This document shows positions 8,068 through 16,533 of a stretch of 64,000 nt of DNA, piece by piece. Made by a program: the position numbers and the translations under genes. The DNA comes from JAUIAS01 sp030425395 (lineage in GTDB: Bacteria; Pseudomonadota; Alphaproteobacteria; Rhodobacterales; Rhodobacteraceae). Below the pieces are notes generated by a model that was given only the letters and a program-made list of their open reading frames with translations, was not told where the DNA came from and searched no databases. The first letter of the stretch is position 1, and every line of letters starts with the position of its first letter. Location of the stretch: the NCBI GenBank assembly GCA_043553855.1, contig CP121336.1:3534001-3598000 (forward strand), read 5' to 3'.

Positions 8068-8192
8068 ATGGGAGCTACAAGCTAGTTTCTGGCAAGGGTT
8101 CGGCGCCGGACGGATGGGAAACGGAATTGGCCACGGGAGCTGAAGGCTCGGATTGTGGCGGAGACGTTGATTGAGGGCGAGACAGTCAACGC
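8068..8192 (+). pseudogene. IS66 tnpA of element A, 5' part
   Basis: The frame from ATG 8068 matches TnpA of element B (DGKRNWPRELKA, then AETLIEGETVNA), but it carries an in-frame TAG at codon 6. It is then cut by insertion of element B after the target duplication GTCAACGC (8185-8192). The gene continues at 13345. Confidence 0.8.
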
Positions 8193-8208
8193 GTAAGCGG
8201 TGCGCCGT

Positions 8209-9711
8209 TCACACGGGTTTGGCGTAGTTCCACGGCAGCAACTCTTTGATGTCCATTTGTTTGTGTCCGCCTGCGATGGCGGTCAGGATGCCGGACAGAT
8301 AGCCATGGGGTTCGATCCCGTTGAGTTTGCAGGTTTCGATCAGAGACGCGATGACGGCCCAGTTTTGCGCGCCGGCATCGTGACCTGCGAAGAGCGCGTT
8401 TTTGCGGTTTAGGGCGATTGGACGGATGGTGCGCTCGACGGGGTTGGAATCCAGTTCGATGCGACCGTCTTCGAGGAACCGGATCAGCCCGTCCCAGTAT
8501 TTGGCGATGTATTTCAGGGCCTCCCCGGTCGGTGACTTGGCAGAGACACGGGCGCGGTTCTGGGCGAGCCAGAGTTCGAAGGCGTCGATGATGGGTTTTG
8601 AGCGTTCCTGCCGTGCAACGCATCGTTGATCGGCTGCCTGACCGCGCAGGTCTTTTTCGATGCGATAGAGCTCCTGGATTTGGGCCAGACCTTCCTGCGC
8701 AATCGGGGCCGTGCTTGACTGAGTGACGTCGTGCAGTTTGCGACGGGCGTGAGCCCAGCAGTAGGCCAACGTCACGTCCTGCGCAGGTCGCTTGAGGAGG
8801 CGGTTGTAACCTGCATAGCCGTCGACTTGCAGGATGCCGCTGAAGCCCTCCAAAATAGTGTCCGCATGCTGGCCAGATCGTCCCGGCGCAAAAGTGAAGA
8901 CGACACCGGGCGGGTCCTCACCGCCCCATGGCCTGTCATCACGGGCCAGCGCCCAGAAGTATCCTGTTTTGGTGCTTTTGCGCCTTGGGGCCAGAACCGG
9001 TGCGGGTGTTTCGTCCATGAAGAGCTTGTTGGAGCGCCTCAGATCAGCCATCAGGGCATCATAGACAGGGGTCAATTCGAAAGCCGACTTGCCCACCCAT
9101 GCGGCCAGGGTCGAACGATCCAGATCGATCCCCTGGCGGCTGTAGATTTGCGCCTGCCGATAGAGCGGCAGATGATCCGCATATTTTGAGACGAGCACGT
9201 GGGCGAGCGTTGCCTTGGTCGGCATACCGCCCGCGACGATGTGGGCTGGCGCCGGGGCTTTGGCGATCCCGCCTTCGCAGGATCGGCATGCGTATTTGGG
9301 GCGACGGGTGACGATCACCCGGAACTGCGCGGGGATGATATCCAGCCGTTCGCTGACATCTTCGCCGATGACATGGCGCTCGGCTCCGCAGGCGCAGGAG
9401 AGCTCGGGTTCAATGACCACTTCCACCCGCTCCAGATGCTTGGGCAATGATCCCCGGTTGGTCTGACGCGGCTTTGGCGGTCGCATGGGCGCGGTGCGCT
9501 GATCGGCATCAATCTCAGCTTCCACCTGCGCGATGGCCGTCTCGATGTCTTCGAGCTCCAGCTCGTATTGGCCTGGATCGATCTTCTCGGATTTGCTCCC
9601 GAAGAGCGCCTTCTTGAAGGCGGCAACCAGAACCCCGAGCCGGGCATTCTGATCCTGCTGCGCACGGATAATCGCCTTCAACTCAGCAATGTCGTCAGGC
9701 AATTCATCAGG
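8209..9711 (-). pseudogene. tnpC: IS66 transposase TnpC (element B), 5' end displaced by IS21
   Basis: This is the DDE transposase of IS66. The reading is PDELPDDIAELKAII at the N-terminus, a zinc-binding-like CACGAERH region, GGMPTKATLAHVLVSKYADH, the DDE region (MDETPAPV; QVDGYAGYNRL), and the C-terminal LLPWNYAKPV. The original first five codons (MIAPD) now lie at about 12455-12470, beyond the IS21 insertion. The frame stays open into the IS21 end, reaching an ATG at 9816, so a hybrid 535-residue protein could still be made. Whether it is active is unknown. Confidence 0.85.
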
Positions 9712-9970
9712 TGAGTATTCCACACGACTTGGCCGGTCATTCCACGAACACTTGGCCACCCATTCCATGGGACTTGGCCACCCCTGCCTAGGGGGTCTGT
9801 GAGGCTGTTTCTTCATGACTTGCTTTGGCGTCTTTCGTCAACAGCGTGACGTGTGTGGCGGGTTTGTCCATGGGAGGGACCCGCGCGCCCGGCGCTGCGC
9901 TTACCAGAGAGCAAGCGGCGGCGGGCGCGTGGGAGGGTCCTGTGGGCAAAGCCTGTGCGAGGGAGTTGGA

Positions 9971-10735
9971 TCATTTCGCACCTCCAGCGTCCGTTTTTTG
10001 CGTCTGGCTGGAGCGTTTGCGCATCGATGGCCCATCGAGGGCGAACTTGTGTGCGTTATGAACCAAGCGGTCGAGGATTGCGTCGGCGAAGGTGGGGTCG
10101 CCTATCATGTCGTGCCATGTGTCGATGGGCAGTTGGCTGGTGACGATGGTGGCCTTGCGGCCATAACGTTCGTCGATGACCTCCATCAAGTCGCGGCGTT
10201 GCGGGGCGGTCAGCTGCTCGGGCCCCCAATCGTCGAGGAGCAGCACATCGGCGCGGGCGATCTTGCGAAACAGCCGGTCATAGCTGCCATCGCCGCGCGC
10301 GGCCGCCAGATCGGCCAGCAGACGTGGCATACGGAAATAGAACACGGTTTTGCCATGGCGGCAGGCTTCATGCCCCAAAGCACAGGCCAACCACGACTTC
10401 CCTACGCCGCATGGACCGGTGATGAGGATCGGGCGCGCCTTTGATATCCATACGCTATCGCGCAGGCTTTGGAACAGCGCTCGGTCCAGTTTCCTGGGGA
10501 ATGTATAATCCACGTCCTCCAAACACGCGGTGCTGTCACGCAGCTTGGCGGCGCGCAGGCGGGTCTGAAATCGGCGTGTGTCGCGGGAGGCGCTTTCACG
10601 ATCCAGCATGAGGCCGATCCATTCGATTGGGTCCATTTGGCGGCTGTCTTCGCGCGCCAGCAGTTCGGCCAGGACCTCGGCCATGCCGTCGAGCTTCAAT
10701 GCGCGCAGGGCGTCGTGGGTGGGATGGGTGAGCAT
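9971..10735 (-). CDS. istB: IS21 transposition helper ATPase IstB
   Basis: The 254-residue AAA+ ATPase assembles on DNA and hands the target to the IstA transposase. Walker A is GPCGVGKSWLAC (about residue 105-116) and Walker B is DVLLLDDWGPEQL. The length is normal for the family. It follows istA after only 15 bp, as in other IS21 elements. Confidence 0.93.
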   Translation of the reverse strand: MLTHPTHDALRALKLDGMAEVLAELLAREDSRQMDPIEWIGLMLDRESASRDTRRFQTRLRAAKLRDSTACLEDVDYTFPRKLDRALFQSLRDSVWISKARPILITGPCGVGKSWLACALGHEACRHGKTVFYFRMPRLLADLAAARGDGSYDRLFRKIARADVLLLDDWGPEQLTAPQRRDLMEVIDERYGRKATIVTSQLPIDTWHDMIGDPTFADAILDRLVHNAHKFALDGPSMRKRSSQTQKTDAGGAK

Positions 10736-10750
10736 GGTTTCCTCTCTTTC

Positions 10751-12286
10751 TCAGTGAAAATACTTGGGGCCACGGATATTGCCGTGGGCGATGGGGGGTG
10801 CATCAGGTGCGGCATCGACAGGCTGGTCTTCCAGACGGTTGGACAGGATCGAGGTGATTGATTTGAGCGAACAGGCATTCAGCACGAGTGCCCGGGCGCA
10901 GGCGGCATCCAGCCGTTCCGCTCCACAACCGCGTTCCAACTGGAGAACACCGAGACCTGCGCGGATGCCGTGATCGGGACGGGGTTTGTCCCGGACGATC
11001 ACGTCGATCACGGTGGCCACATTGGGGCCGATGGCCTGCGCCCTGGCTTGCAGCTTTTCGATGGACATGTCGGCATAGTGGCGGTGATGGGGTGGCATAT
11101 GCGTCCGGACGGTGGTGGTCCCGCGATCCCCCGGACTTGCGCGCTGATGGCTGGCCATGCGCCGACCGCGGTGAAAGGCTTCGACGGTGTCTGATGTGAT
11201 GCGGACCCACAGCGCCTCCCCGATCAGTCGATTTGGAACCGAATAGAAATGATCCTGAATGCGGATGTGATAGTCGGGTCGCACGGTGACCTTTTGCCAG
11301 TCCGCATGTACATGGCGTGTAGGTGGCAAGGGCATGAGCGCGGGCTTTTCCACGGTGTCGAACAGCTGCTGGCGCGAGGCGCCCAGATGGCGGCTGACGC
11401 GGGCGTTCATTTGGGCAAGCGCCTCGCGGATGGCAGCGTTCAGTTCCGCCAGCGAAAAGAACGTCCGGTTGCGCAGCTTGGCCACAATCCAGCGCTGGAC
11501 CAAAAGCACGGCGCTTTCCACCTTCGCTTTATCTTTGGGCTTGTACGGCCTCGCGGGAAGGATCGCGGTGCCATAGTGCCGCGCGAGATCAGTGTAGCTG
11601 CGGTTGATGGTCGGTTCGTGAAAACAGGCCCGGATTACAGCCGATTTGAGATTATCCGACACGATCGTCGCTGGTACGCCGCCGAAATATTCAAACGCCC
11701 GGACATGCGCCCCGATCCAGTCTGGCAGGCTCTGGCTCCAGCTGGCCTCGACATAGGCGTAGTTCGACGCACCAAGAACCGCGACAAACACCTCGACCGG
11801 CGTCTCCGCGCCGGTGGCCGGGTCCGTTACCGCCATGCGTAGGCCGGAATAGTCGACAAACATCTTCTCGCCCGCGACATGGCGCTGTCGCATCGCTGGT
11901 GACAATCGCTTCGACCACGCGCGATACCGCTGGCAATAGGCCGAGTAGCCGTAGCCGTCATCAGGATGATCGGCTCGGTATTCCTCCCATAGCAACTGCA
12001 GGCTCACGCCCCGTTTCTTCAGCTCGCGGGCGATCTGGCTCCAGTCGGGTTCGGCAAAGCGCGGAGCGTCCAGCGATGTCGTTTGCGTGAAGAGCTGCCG
12101 CTCCAGCACGGCGTCGTCTACATCCGCAACATCAGGCCAGCACAGACCGGCATCCTTGGCGCGTTCCCGATAATTCCGGACAGAACCACGGCCAACGCCG
12201 AGGCTGACCGCAATCTTACGGTCCGACAAACCCGCAGCGTACAGCCGCAAAACATCCTTGATCTTGCGCATCGGCAACCTTTCCAT
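10751..12286 (-). CDS. istA: IS21 transposase IstA
   Basis: The 511-residue transposase has an N-terminal helix-turn-helix (LRLYAAGLSDRKIAVSLGVG), a retroviral-integrase-type DDE core (MFVDYSGLRMAV; TIVSDNLKSAV; a following Glu in KDKAKVESAV), and a C-terminal DNA-binding part. I chose ATG 12286 because GGAGGGCGAG lies directly before it; the frame is open upstream without a better start. It appears intact and probably functional. Confidence 0.93.
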   Translation of the reverse strand: MERLPMRKIKDVLRLYAAGLSDRKIAVSLGVGRGSVRNYRERAKDAGLCWPDVADVDDAVLERQLFTQTTSLDAPRFAEPDWSQIARELKKRGVSLQLLWEEYRADHPDDGYGYSAYCQRYRAWSKRLSPAMRQRHVAGEKMFVDYSGLRMAVTDPATGAETPVEVFVAVLGASNYAYVEASWSQSLPDWIGAHVRAFEYFGGVPATIVSDNLKSAVIRACFHEPTINRSYTDLARHYGTAILPARPYKPKDKAKVESAVLLVQRWIVAKLRNRTFFSLAELNAAIREALAQMNARVSRHLGASRQQLFDTVEKPALMPLPPTRHVHADWQKVTVRPDYHIRIQDHFYSVPNRLIGEALWVRITSDTVEAFHRGRRMASHQRASPGDRGTTTVRTHMPPHHRHYADMSIEKLQARAQAIGPNVATVIDVIVRDKPRPDHGIRAGLGVLQLERGCGAERLDAACARALVLNACSLKSITSILSNRLEDQPVDAAPDAPPIAHGNIRGPKYFH

Positions 12287-12523
12287 CTCGCCCTCCTGCA
12301 ACCTCAAAGGCTGCAGAATAGGCACGATTAGATTGCCTCACAGACCCCCTATCCTGGGGTGACAAAGTCCCCGTGGAACAGGTGGCCAAGTGTTCATGGA
12401 ATAGGTGGCCAAGTCCTCGTGGAACGGGTGGCCAAATGCGCGTGGAATACGCAATCAGGTGCGATCATGCCCGATGCCATAACAAAACAGGGGCAGAATA
12501 ACCCCTGCAAAGGGTCCCGTGAG

Positions 12524-12877
12524 TCACTCCGCCGCAGAAGGTGCTGCGACCTCCAAGGGCTGCACGCGCCGCCAATCCAAACCCGCAAACAGCGCCTCAA
12601 ACTGTGCCGGTTCCAAACGCATCACCCCGTTCTTGATCGCGGGCCATTTGAAGGTGTTATCCTCCAGTCGCTTATACGCCATCACCAGCCCACTGCCATC
12701 CCAGTAGATCAGCTTCAGCCGATCTGCGCGCTTGGCGCGGAACACATATACAGACCCATCAAAGGGCTTCTGTCGCAAATGACCCTGCACCAGAGCGGCC
12801 AGCCCGTCATGGCCTTTGCGGAAGTCGACCGGATCACTGGCCGCAAAAATGCGGACCTTGTGGGATGGCATGATCAC
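12524..12877 (-). CDS. tnpB: IS66 accessory protein TnpB (element B)
   Basis: The 117-residue protein has the TnpB hallmarks SDPVDFRKGHDGLAALVQ, FRAKRADRLKLIYWDGSG and WPAIKNGVMRLEPAQFEAL. It overlaps tnpA by four bases. TnpB is required for transposition of IS66-type elements but has no known catalytic role. Intact. Confidence 0.93.
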   Translation of the reverse strand: MIMPSHKVRIFAASDPVDFRKGHDGLAALVQGHLRQKPFDGSVYVFRAKRADRLKLIYWDGSGLVMAYKRLEDNTFKWPAIKNGVMRLEPAQFEALFAGLDWRRVQPLEVAAPSAAE

Positions 12878-13260
12878 GTGGCGATGGCCCGTGCTATCTC
12901 CGCGATCCGCGGGGCTGGCGTCGCAGCATCAAGACGAACAATGACGTCACCCTTGATCACATCGAGCGTGCTTGAGAATGGGTTAGGCAGAGCCTCGGCG
13001 ACCGGCGCAAGCGCCTCGATCTCCACAGGCACGAAGTCCATACCCTCCAAATTTGGAAGAACCAGCTTGCCCTGTCGGGCCATCCGTCGCCAATCAGACA
13101 CCGTGCTGGGGATCAACTCATATCGCTTCGCGACCGCGTTGACCGTCTCGCCCTCAATCAACGTCTCCGCCACAATCTGAGCCTTCAGCTCCCGTGGCCA
13201 ATTCCGCTTCCCATCCGCACGGCGCGGTACCCTTGCCAGAAACTCGCATGTAGCTCCCAT
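12874..13260 (-). CDS. tnpA: IS66 accessory protein TnpA (element B)
   Basis: The 128-residue protein has a helix-turn-helix (DGKRNWPRELKAQIVAETL, then VNAVAKRYELIPSTVSDWRR). I chose ATG 13260, MGATCEF, because the duplicate element A starts at the equivalent ATG. Intact, unlike the copy in element A. Confidence 0.9.
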   Translation of the reverse strand: MGATCEFLARVPRRADGKRNWPRELKAQIVAETLIEGETVNAVAKRYELIPSTVSDWRRMARQGKLVLPNLEGMDFVPVEIEALAPVAEALPNPFSSTLDVIKGDVIVRLDAATPAPRIAEIARAIAT

Positions 13261-13344
13261 CGAGAAACTCCCCACAAACCAAAGAAGCCTCTGAATCGCA
13301 GATCACACGTCAGCTCGAAAGTGTGGGGGAGGCGCACCGCTTAC

Positions 13345-13614
13345 GTCAACGCGGTTGCGAAGCGATATGAGTTGATCCCCAGCACGGTGTCTGATTGGCG
13401 ACGGATGGCGCGACAGGGCAAGCTGGTATTGCCAAACTTGGAGGTTATGGACTTCGTGCCTGTGGAGATCGAGGCACCTACGCCGGTCGCCGAACCTCTA
13501 CCCAACCCATTCTCCAGCACGATTGATGTGATCAGAGGCGACGTCATTGTTCGTCTTGATGCGGCAACGCCAGCCGCGCGGATCGCCGAGATCGCAGGGG
13601 CTATGGGGACGTGA
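13345..13614 (+). pseudogene. IS66 tnpA of element A, 3' part
   Basis: The coding sequence resumes right after the target duplication (AVAKRYELIPSTVSDWRRMA, then RLDAATPAARIAEIAGAMGT) and stops at 13614. A new upstream frame through the end of element B supplies an accidental start at 13321, but the gene is broken. Confidence 0.85.
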
Positions 13615-13964
13615 TCACGCCATCCCACCAGGTCCGGATTTTTGTGGCCAGCGATCCGGTCGACTTCCGCAAAGGCCATGACGGGCTGGCCGCTCTGGTT
13701 CAAAGCCACTTGCGTCAGAAGCCCTTTGATGGGTCGGTTTATGTGTTCCGCGCCAAGCGCGCAGATCGGCTGAAGCTGATCTACTGGGACGGCAGCGGGT
13801 TGGTGATGGCGTATAAGCGGCTGGAGGATAACAGCTTCACATGGCCCGCGATCAAGAACGGGGTGGTGCGTCTGGAACCGGCTCAGTTTGAGGCGCTGTT
13901 CGCGGGTTTGGATTGGCGGCGCGTGCAGCCCCTTGAGGTCGCAGCACCTTCTGCGGCGGAGTGA
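13611..13964 (+). CDS. tnpB: IS66 accessory protein TnpB (element A)
   Basis: The 117-residue protein is almost identical to the TnpB of element B (SDPVDFRKGHDGLAALVQSH, WDGSGLVMAYKRLEDNSF). It starts at GTG 13611, overlapping the tnpA stop by four bases. Intact, but the element around it is broken. Confidence 0.9.
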   Translation: MITPSHQVRIFVASDPVDFRKGHDGLAALVQSHLRQKPFDGSVYVFRAKRADRLKLIYWDGSGLVMAYKRLEDNSFTWPAIKNGVVRLEPAQFEALFAGLDWRRVQPLEVAAPSAAE

Positions 13965-14019
13965 CTCACGGGGCCCTTTGCAGGGGTCATTCTGCCCCTG
14001 TTTTGTTAAAGAAACGGGC

Positions 14020-14252
14020 ATGACCGCACCTGATGAATTGCCCGACGACATTGCCGAACTGAAGGCAATTATCCGTGCGCAACAAGATCAGAATGCGCGG
14101 CTCGAGGCTTGGTCGCCTCCTTCAAGAAGGCGCTCTTCGGTGCCAAATCCGAGAAGATCGATCCAGCCCAATACGAGCTGGAACTCGAAGACATCGAGAC
14201 AGCTATCGCGCAGGTGGAAGCCGAGATTGATGTCGACGCGCGCACTGCGCCC
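14020..14252 (+). pseudogene. IS66 TnpC N-terminal fragment (element A)
   Basis: ATG 14020 opens TAPDELPDDIAELKAIIRAQ, matching TnpC of element B. A small deletion near 14105 shifts the frame; the second frame continues VASFKKALFGAKSEKIDPAQ and the following IETAIAQVEAEI. Homology ends after RTAP at about 14252, where a different transposase begins. Confidence 0.85.
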
Positions 14253-14838
14253 GTTTCCGCCGAACAGATGCTGGAAGGTGAAAAATGGAGTAAGCTCAGT
14301 TGGCGGCGGGGCACCAAAGGCAGGCTCACCTGCCGGTTCGCCGCAACGCGCGTCCGGATCGCTGATGGCCACAAACACCGTATGGCCGACGGTCGCTTGC
14401 AGGCCATGCCGGGAGATAAGGAGGTCTGGCTGATCGGTGAGCGTCGAGTGACCAGCGAGCAGAAATACTACGCATCGAACCTGTCCGCCGACACCAGCCT
14501 CAAGGCGCTCGCCGCTGCCGTCAAGGCCCGATGGATTTGTGAACAGGCGCATCAGCAACTCAAGGAGGAGCTTGGCCTCGACCACTTCGAGGGCCGGTCT
14601 TGGACCGGCCTTCATCGACACGCCCTGATGACAATGATCGCCTACGCCTTCCTGCAATCCCGCCGCCTCAAGGCCGCAGGACGGAAAAAAAAGAGGCCCC
14701 GGACCACCCCCGCAACCGACCATGCCAGCCGTCAGGCAAGCCATCGTCGACGCATTCGCGAAACCGCCACCAATACGATGCCCTCACTGTGAAAAGCTCA
14801 TCGAAGAACGCCCAGATGATAATCTGCCAAAGTAGTGC
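14253..14838 (+). pseudogene. IS701-like transposase C-terminal fragment fused to IS66 TnpC
   Basis: From about 14253 the same frame reads a DDE transposase of the IS701/IS4 superfamily: EGEKWSKLSWRRGTKGRL, RWICEQAHQQLKEELGLDHF, then HALMTMIAYAFLQ with the catalytic Glu region. It stops at 14792; the remaining bases up to about 14838 (GATAATCTGCCAAAGTAG) are probably the element's end. The first half of the transposase is absent, so the frame 14109-14792 is a chance chimaera of two IS families. Confidence 0.8.
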
Positions 14839-14841
14839 TAA

Positions 14842-14869
14842 CTCAAGATGACAAACTTGCACTCTCAAG
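14842..14869 (+). promoter_or_regulatory. Leader element B: two CTCAAG boxes, 22 bp apart
   Basis: The block repeats element A at 4865-4892: CTCAAG at 14842-14847 and 14864-14869, with ACTCAAGATGACAAA and CTCTCAAGTTTTACTAT shared. Downstream the two copies diverge but share TGGCTTAC and GAGGAG-like pieces up to the regulator start. It lies about 330 bp before the first capsule gene. Confidence 0.5.
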
Positions 14870-14989
14870 TTTTACTATCCATTCATCGTGGAAAATACTC
14901 GAATATTATATTTGTTTTTTTCTCTAAATCTATGGCTTACCCATGATCTCAGGCGACGTATGCGTAGTGCTGAGGAGTGGTTATAAATA

Positions 14990-15080
14990 ATAAAAGATTT
15001 TGATATATCGAAGAAGCAGCTTAACCAAGAGGCTTTCAGGGTTGATTAAATTATCTGCGGTAATTTGGTGCGGTTAAAAA
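14990..15080 (+). pseudogene. Decayed copy of the small regulator's start
   Basis: GATTTTGATATATCG, AGCAGCTTAACCAAGAGGC and TAATTTGGTGCGGTT align with the start of the regulator gene at 5040-5120. Here the start codon is lost and a TAA interrupts the reading (GTTGATTAAATT). Only about 30 codons remain. The stretch from here to 15195 has no other gene; it should hold the promoter and leader of the capsule operon. Confidence 0.6.
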
Positions 15081-15195
15081 CATAGCCTTAAATATAGTTG
15101 CTTATTATAATGGAGCCGGCCAACGGCATCGGTGGGGGCAATCTTAAGATAGGTAATTCATATTGGCTTCTTTTATCTTTATTAGGTTAAAGATC

Positions 15196-16533
15196 ATGAC
15201 CGCCTTAAAGTCATTTGGTTTTGGGCGCATGAGCGATTCTGTTAAGCTGGTGAGGTCAAAGAGCAATCTTACATTTGCTCAGCTAAAACCGGCAAGTCCT
15301 ATTCTTCTTTTACAGGGGCCCGTGGGGCCATTTTTCGCTGAGTTGCAGGAAGCCTTCTCGGGCGCTGGCTTTCGGACGCGCCGCGTTGTATTCAATGCTG
15401 GCGACAAATTTTTTGCTCCTCACCGAAATTGCGCGTACTTCACTGGAACCCTGTCTGAATGGGAAACTTGGTTGCGCTTTGAGTTGGCGCAGAATGCACC
15501 AGATGTCATCGTCCTGTTTGACTCGAACCGACCGGTGCACAAAGTCGCGCGCCGTCTTGCGGAGCTTTACCGGATTGATGTGCTCAGTTTGGAAGAGAGC
15601 TACTTGGGATCAGGCTACGTAATCTGCCAAATATGCAGCAATCATCAGTGTTCGCTAACGGCGAATAGGCATCCAAATCTGCGGACGCTGGGTTGCCGAT
15701 TAGATGCGGCCCCCGCTGCGGGCGCGCAAGCGTCGTCCTTTACCGCCATGAACGTCTGGGCGGCTGTCTATTACCTATTACGAGATATTGCGTCGAAACC
15801 CTCTGACGAGCATCTTTTTCATAGACAGCGAGAACGGGTGGTTCCGTTGGTAATGAGTTGGGGTGTGCATTTGCTCCGTAGATTTGTGGCGCGCATTACA
15901 GAGTATCCGACCAGGCGAGCGCTCCGGCGTAGTCCCGGTTATATTTTCATTCCACTGGAGGTTCCAAGCGACGGTCAAATTCAGTATGCCGCGCGTGGTT
16001 GGTCCACGTCACGGCTCATTGAAGCATGCCTTATACCGCTCCGATCCAACCCCCACGGCCAGCGGGTAGTCTTCAAGTTGCACCCTTTGGAACGAGAGAG
16101 CGCTGAAATCAAGCGCCGGATCTTTCGTAGGGCGCTTGAGCTGGGCGTGGATCGCCACCGCATCCGAATTCTGCACTCGGGTCGCATAGGAGAATTGACC
16201 AAGCAGTCGAGCGGCATGGTAGTGATCAACTCCCCCTCCACGTTTTCAGCGCTTCACCATGGTGTACCGGTTCTTGTTCTAGGCGAGTCTGTTTTCCGTT
16301 ATTATGCTATCGTTACTCTTGGCAAAACAGAAGCAGACATAGCGGCGTTCTTCAAGATTAGGCATACGAAATCGCGCGTTCTGGTCGATGCATATATTGC
16401 AGAGCTGAAGTCGCAGAACTTTATCCCGGGCGACTTCTATGTTTCGCGTGGTCGACAGGTCGCTATTGCTGCCATTACGGGCAGGTTGCAGCAGATGCAG
16501 CGCATGCATCTCTCCCAAGAAGATGCACGTTGA
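15196..16533 (+). CDS. KpsS/LipB-like capsule polysaccharide protein
   Basis: The protein has 445 residues. KpsS/LipB-family proteins are retaining beta-Kdo transferases that start the linker on the lipid acceptor of ABC-exported capsules. Seen here: PILLLQGPVGPFFAEL (about residue 36), a GD motif in VVFNAGDKFF, PDVIVLFDSNRPVHKVARRL, and EESYLGSGYV, which corresponds to the family's usual EEGYLRP but with the Arg-Pro changed. The C-terminal half has FKLHPLER and INSPSTFSALHHGVPVLVLG, as in this superfamily. I chose ATG 15196; TTG 15163 is possible. It overlaps the next gene by one base. Base composition is lower in GC than in the genes that follow. No KpsC partner is in the window. Confidence 0.7.
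   Translation: MTALKSFGFGRMSDSVKLVRSKSNLTFAQLKPASPILLLQGPVGPFFAELQEAFSGAGFRTRRVVFNAGDKFFAPHRNCAYFTGTLSEWETWLRFELAQNAPDVIVLFDSNRPVHKVARRLAELYRIDVLSLEESYLGSGYVICQICSNHQCSLTANRHPNLRTLGCRLDAAPAAGAQASSFTAMNVWAAVYYLLRDIASKPSDEHLFHRQRERVVPLVMSWGVHLLRRFVARITEYPTRRALRRSPGYIFIPLEVPSDGQIQYAARGWSTSRLIEACLIPLRSNPHGQRVVFKLHPLERESAEIKRRIFRRALELGVDRHRIRILHSGRIGELTKQSSGMVVINSPSTFSALHHGVPVLVLGESVFRYYAIVTLGKTEADIAAFFKIRHTKSRVLVDAYIAELKSQNFIPGDFYVSRGRQVAIAAITGRLQQMQRMHLSQEDAR

Larger units (their letters stand above)
9712..12453 (-). mobile_element. IS21-family element 1
   Basis: This 2742-bp element has inverted ends (TGAGTATTCCAC at 9712; GTGGAATACGCA ending 12453) and multiple internal GGCCAAGT-type repeats near both ends, as is usual for IS21. 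It is flanked by the 6-bp duplication ATCAGG (9706-9711 and 12454-12459). istA and istB are intact on the minus strand. Confidence 0.9.
8193..13344 (-). mobile_element. IS66-family element B, inserted in element A, itself split by IS21
   Basis: The ends are GTAAGCGGTGCGCC at 8193 and its inverse GGCGCACCGCTTAC ending at 13344. Both sides carry the 8-bp target duplication GTCAACGC (8185-8192 and 13345-13352), the size expected for IS66. Genes tnpA, tnpB and tnpC run on the minus strand. tnpC is split near its start by an IS21-family element at 9712-12453. Without that insertion the element is about 2.4 kb. Confidence 0.9.
7984..14252 (+). mobile_element. IS66-family element A, interrupted and truncated
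   Basis: The element begins with the IS66-type end GTAAGCGGTGCGCC at 7984 and reads tnpA-tnpB-tnpC on the plus strand. Its tnpA is split by element B (8193-13344). tnpB is intact, and tnpC breaks off at about 14252, where IS701-like sequence takes over, so the right end is missing. It inserted into the tnpC remnant to its left. Elements A and B are near-identical in their shared parts. Confidence 0.85.

Noticed and set aside
14839..15195. JUMPstart/ops element of the RfaH type before the capsule genes
   Set aside because: I looked for GGCGGTAG-type ops sequence in the leader and found none; the only GGCGGTAG seen (about 3379) is inside a tail gene.
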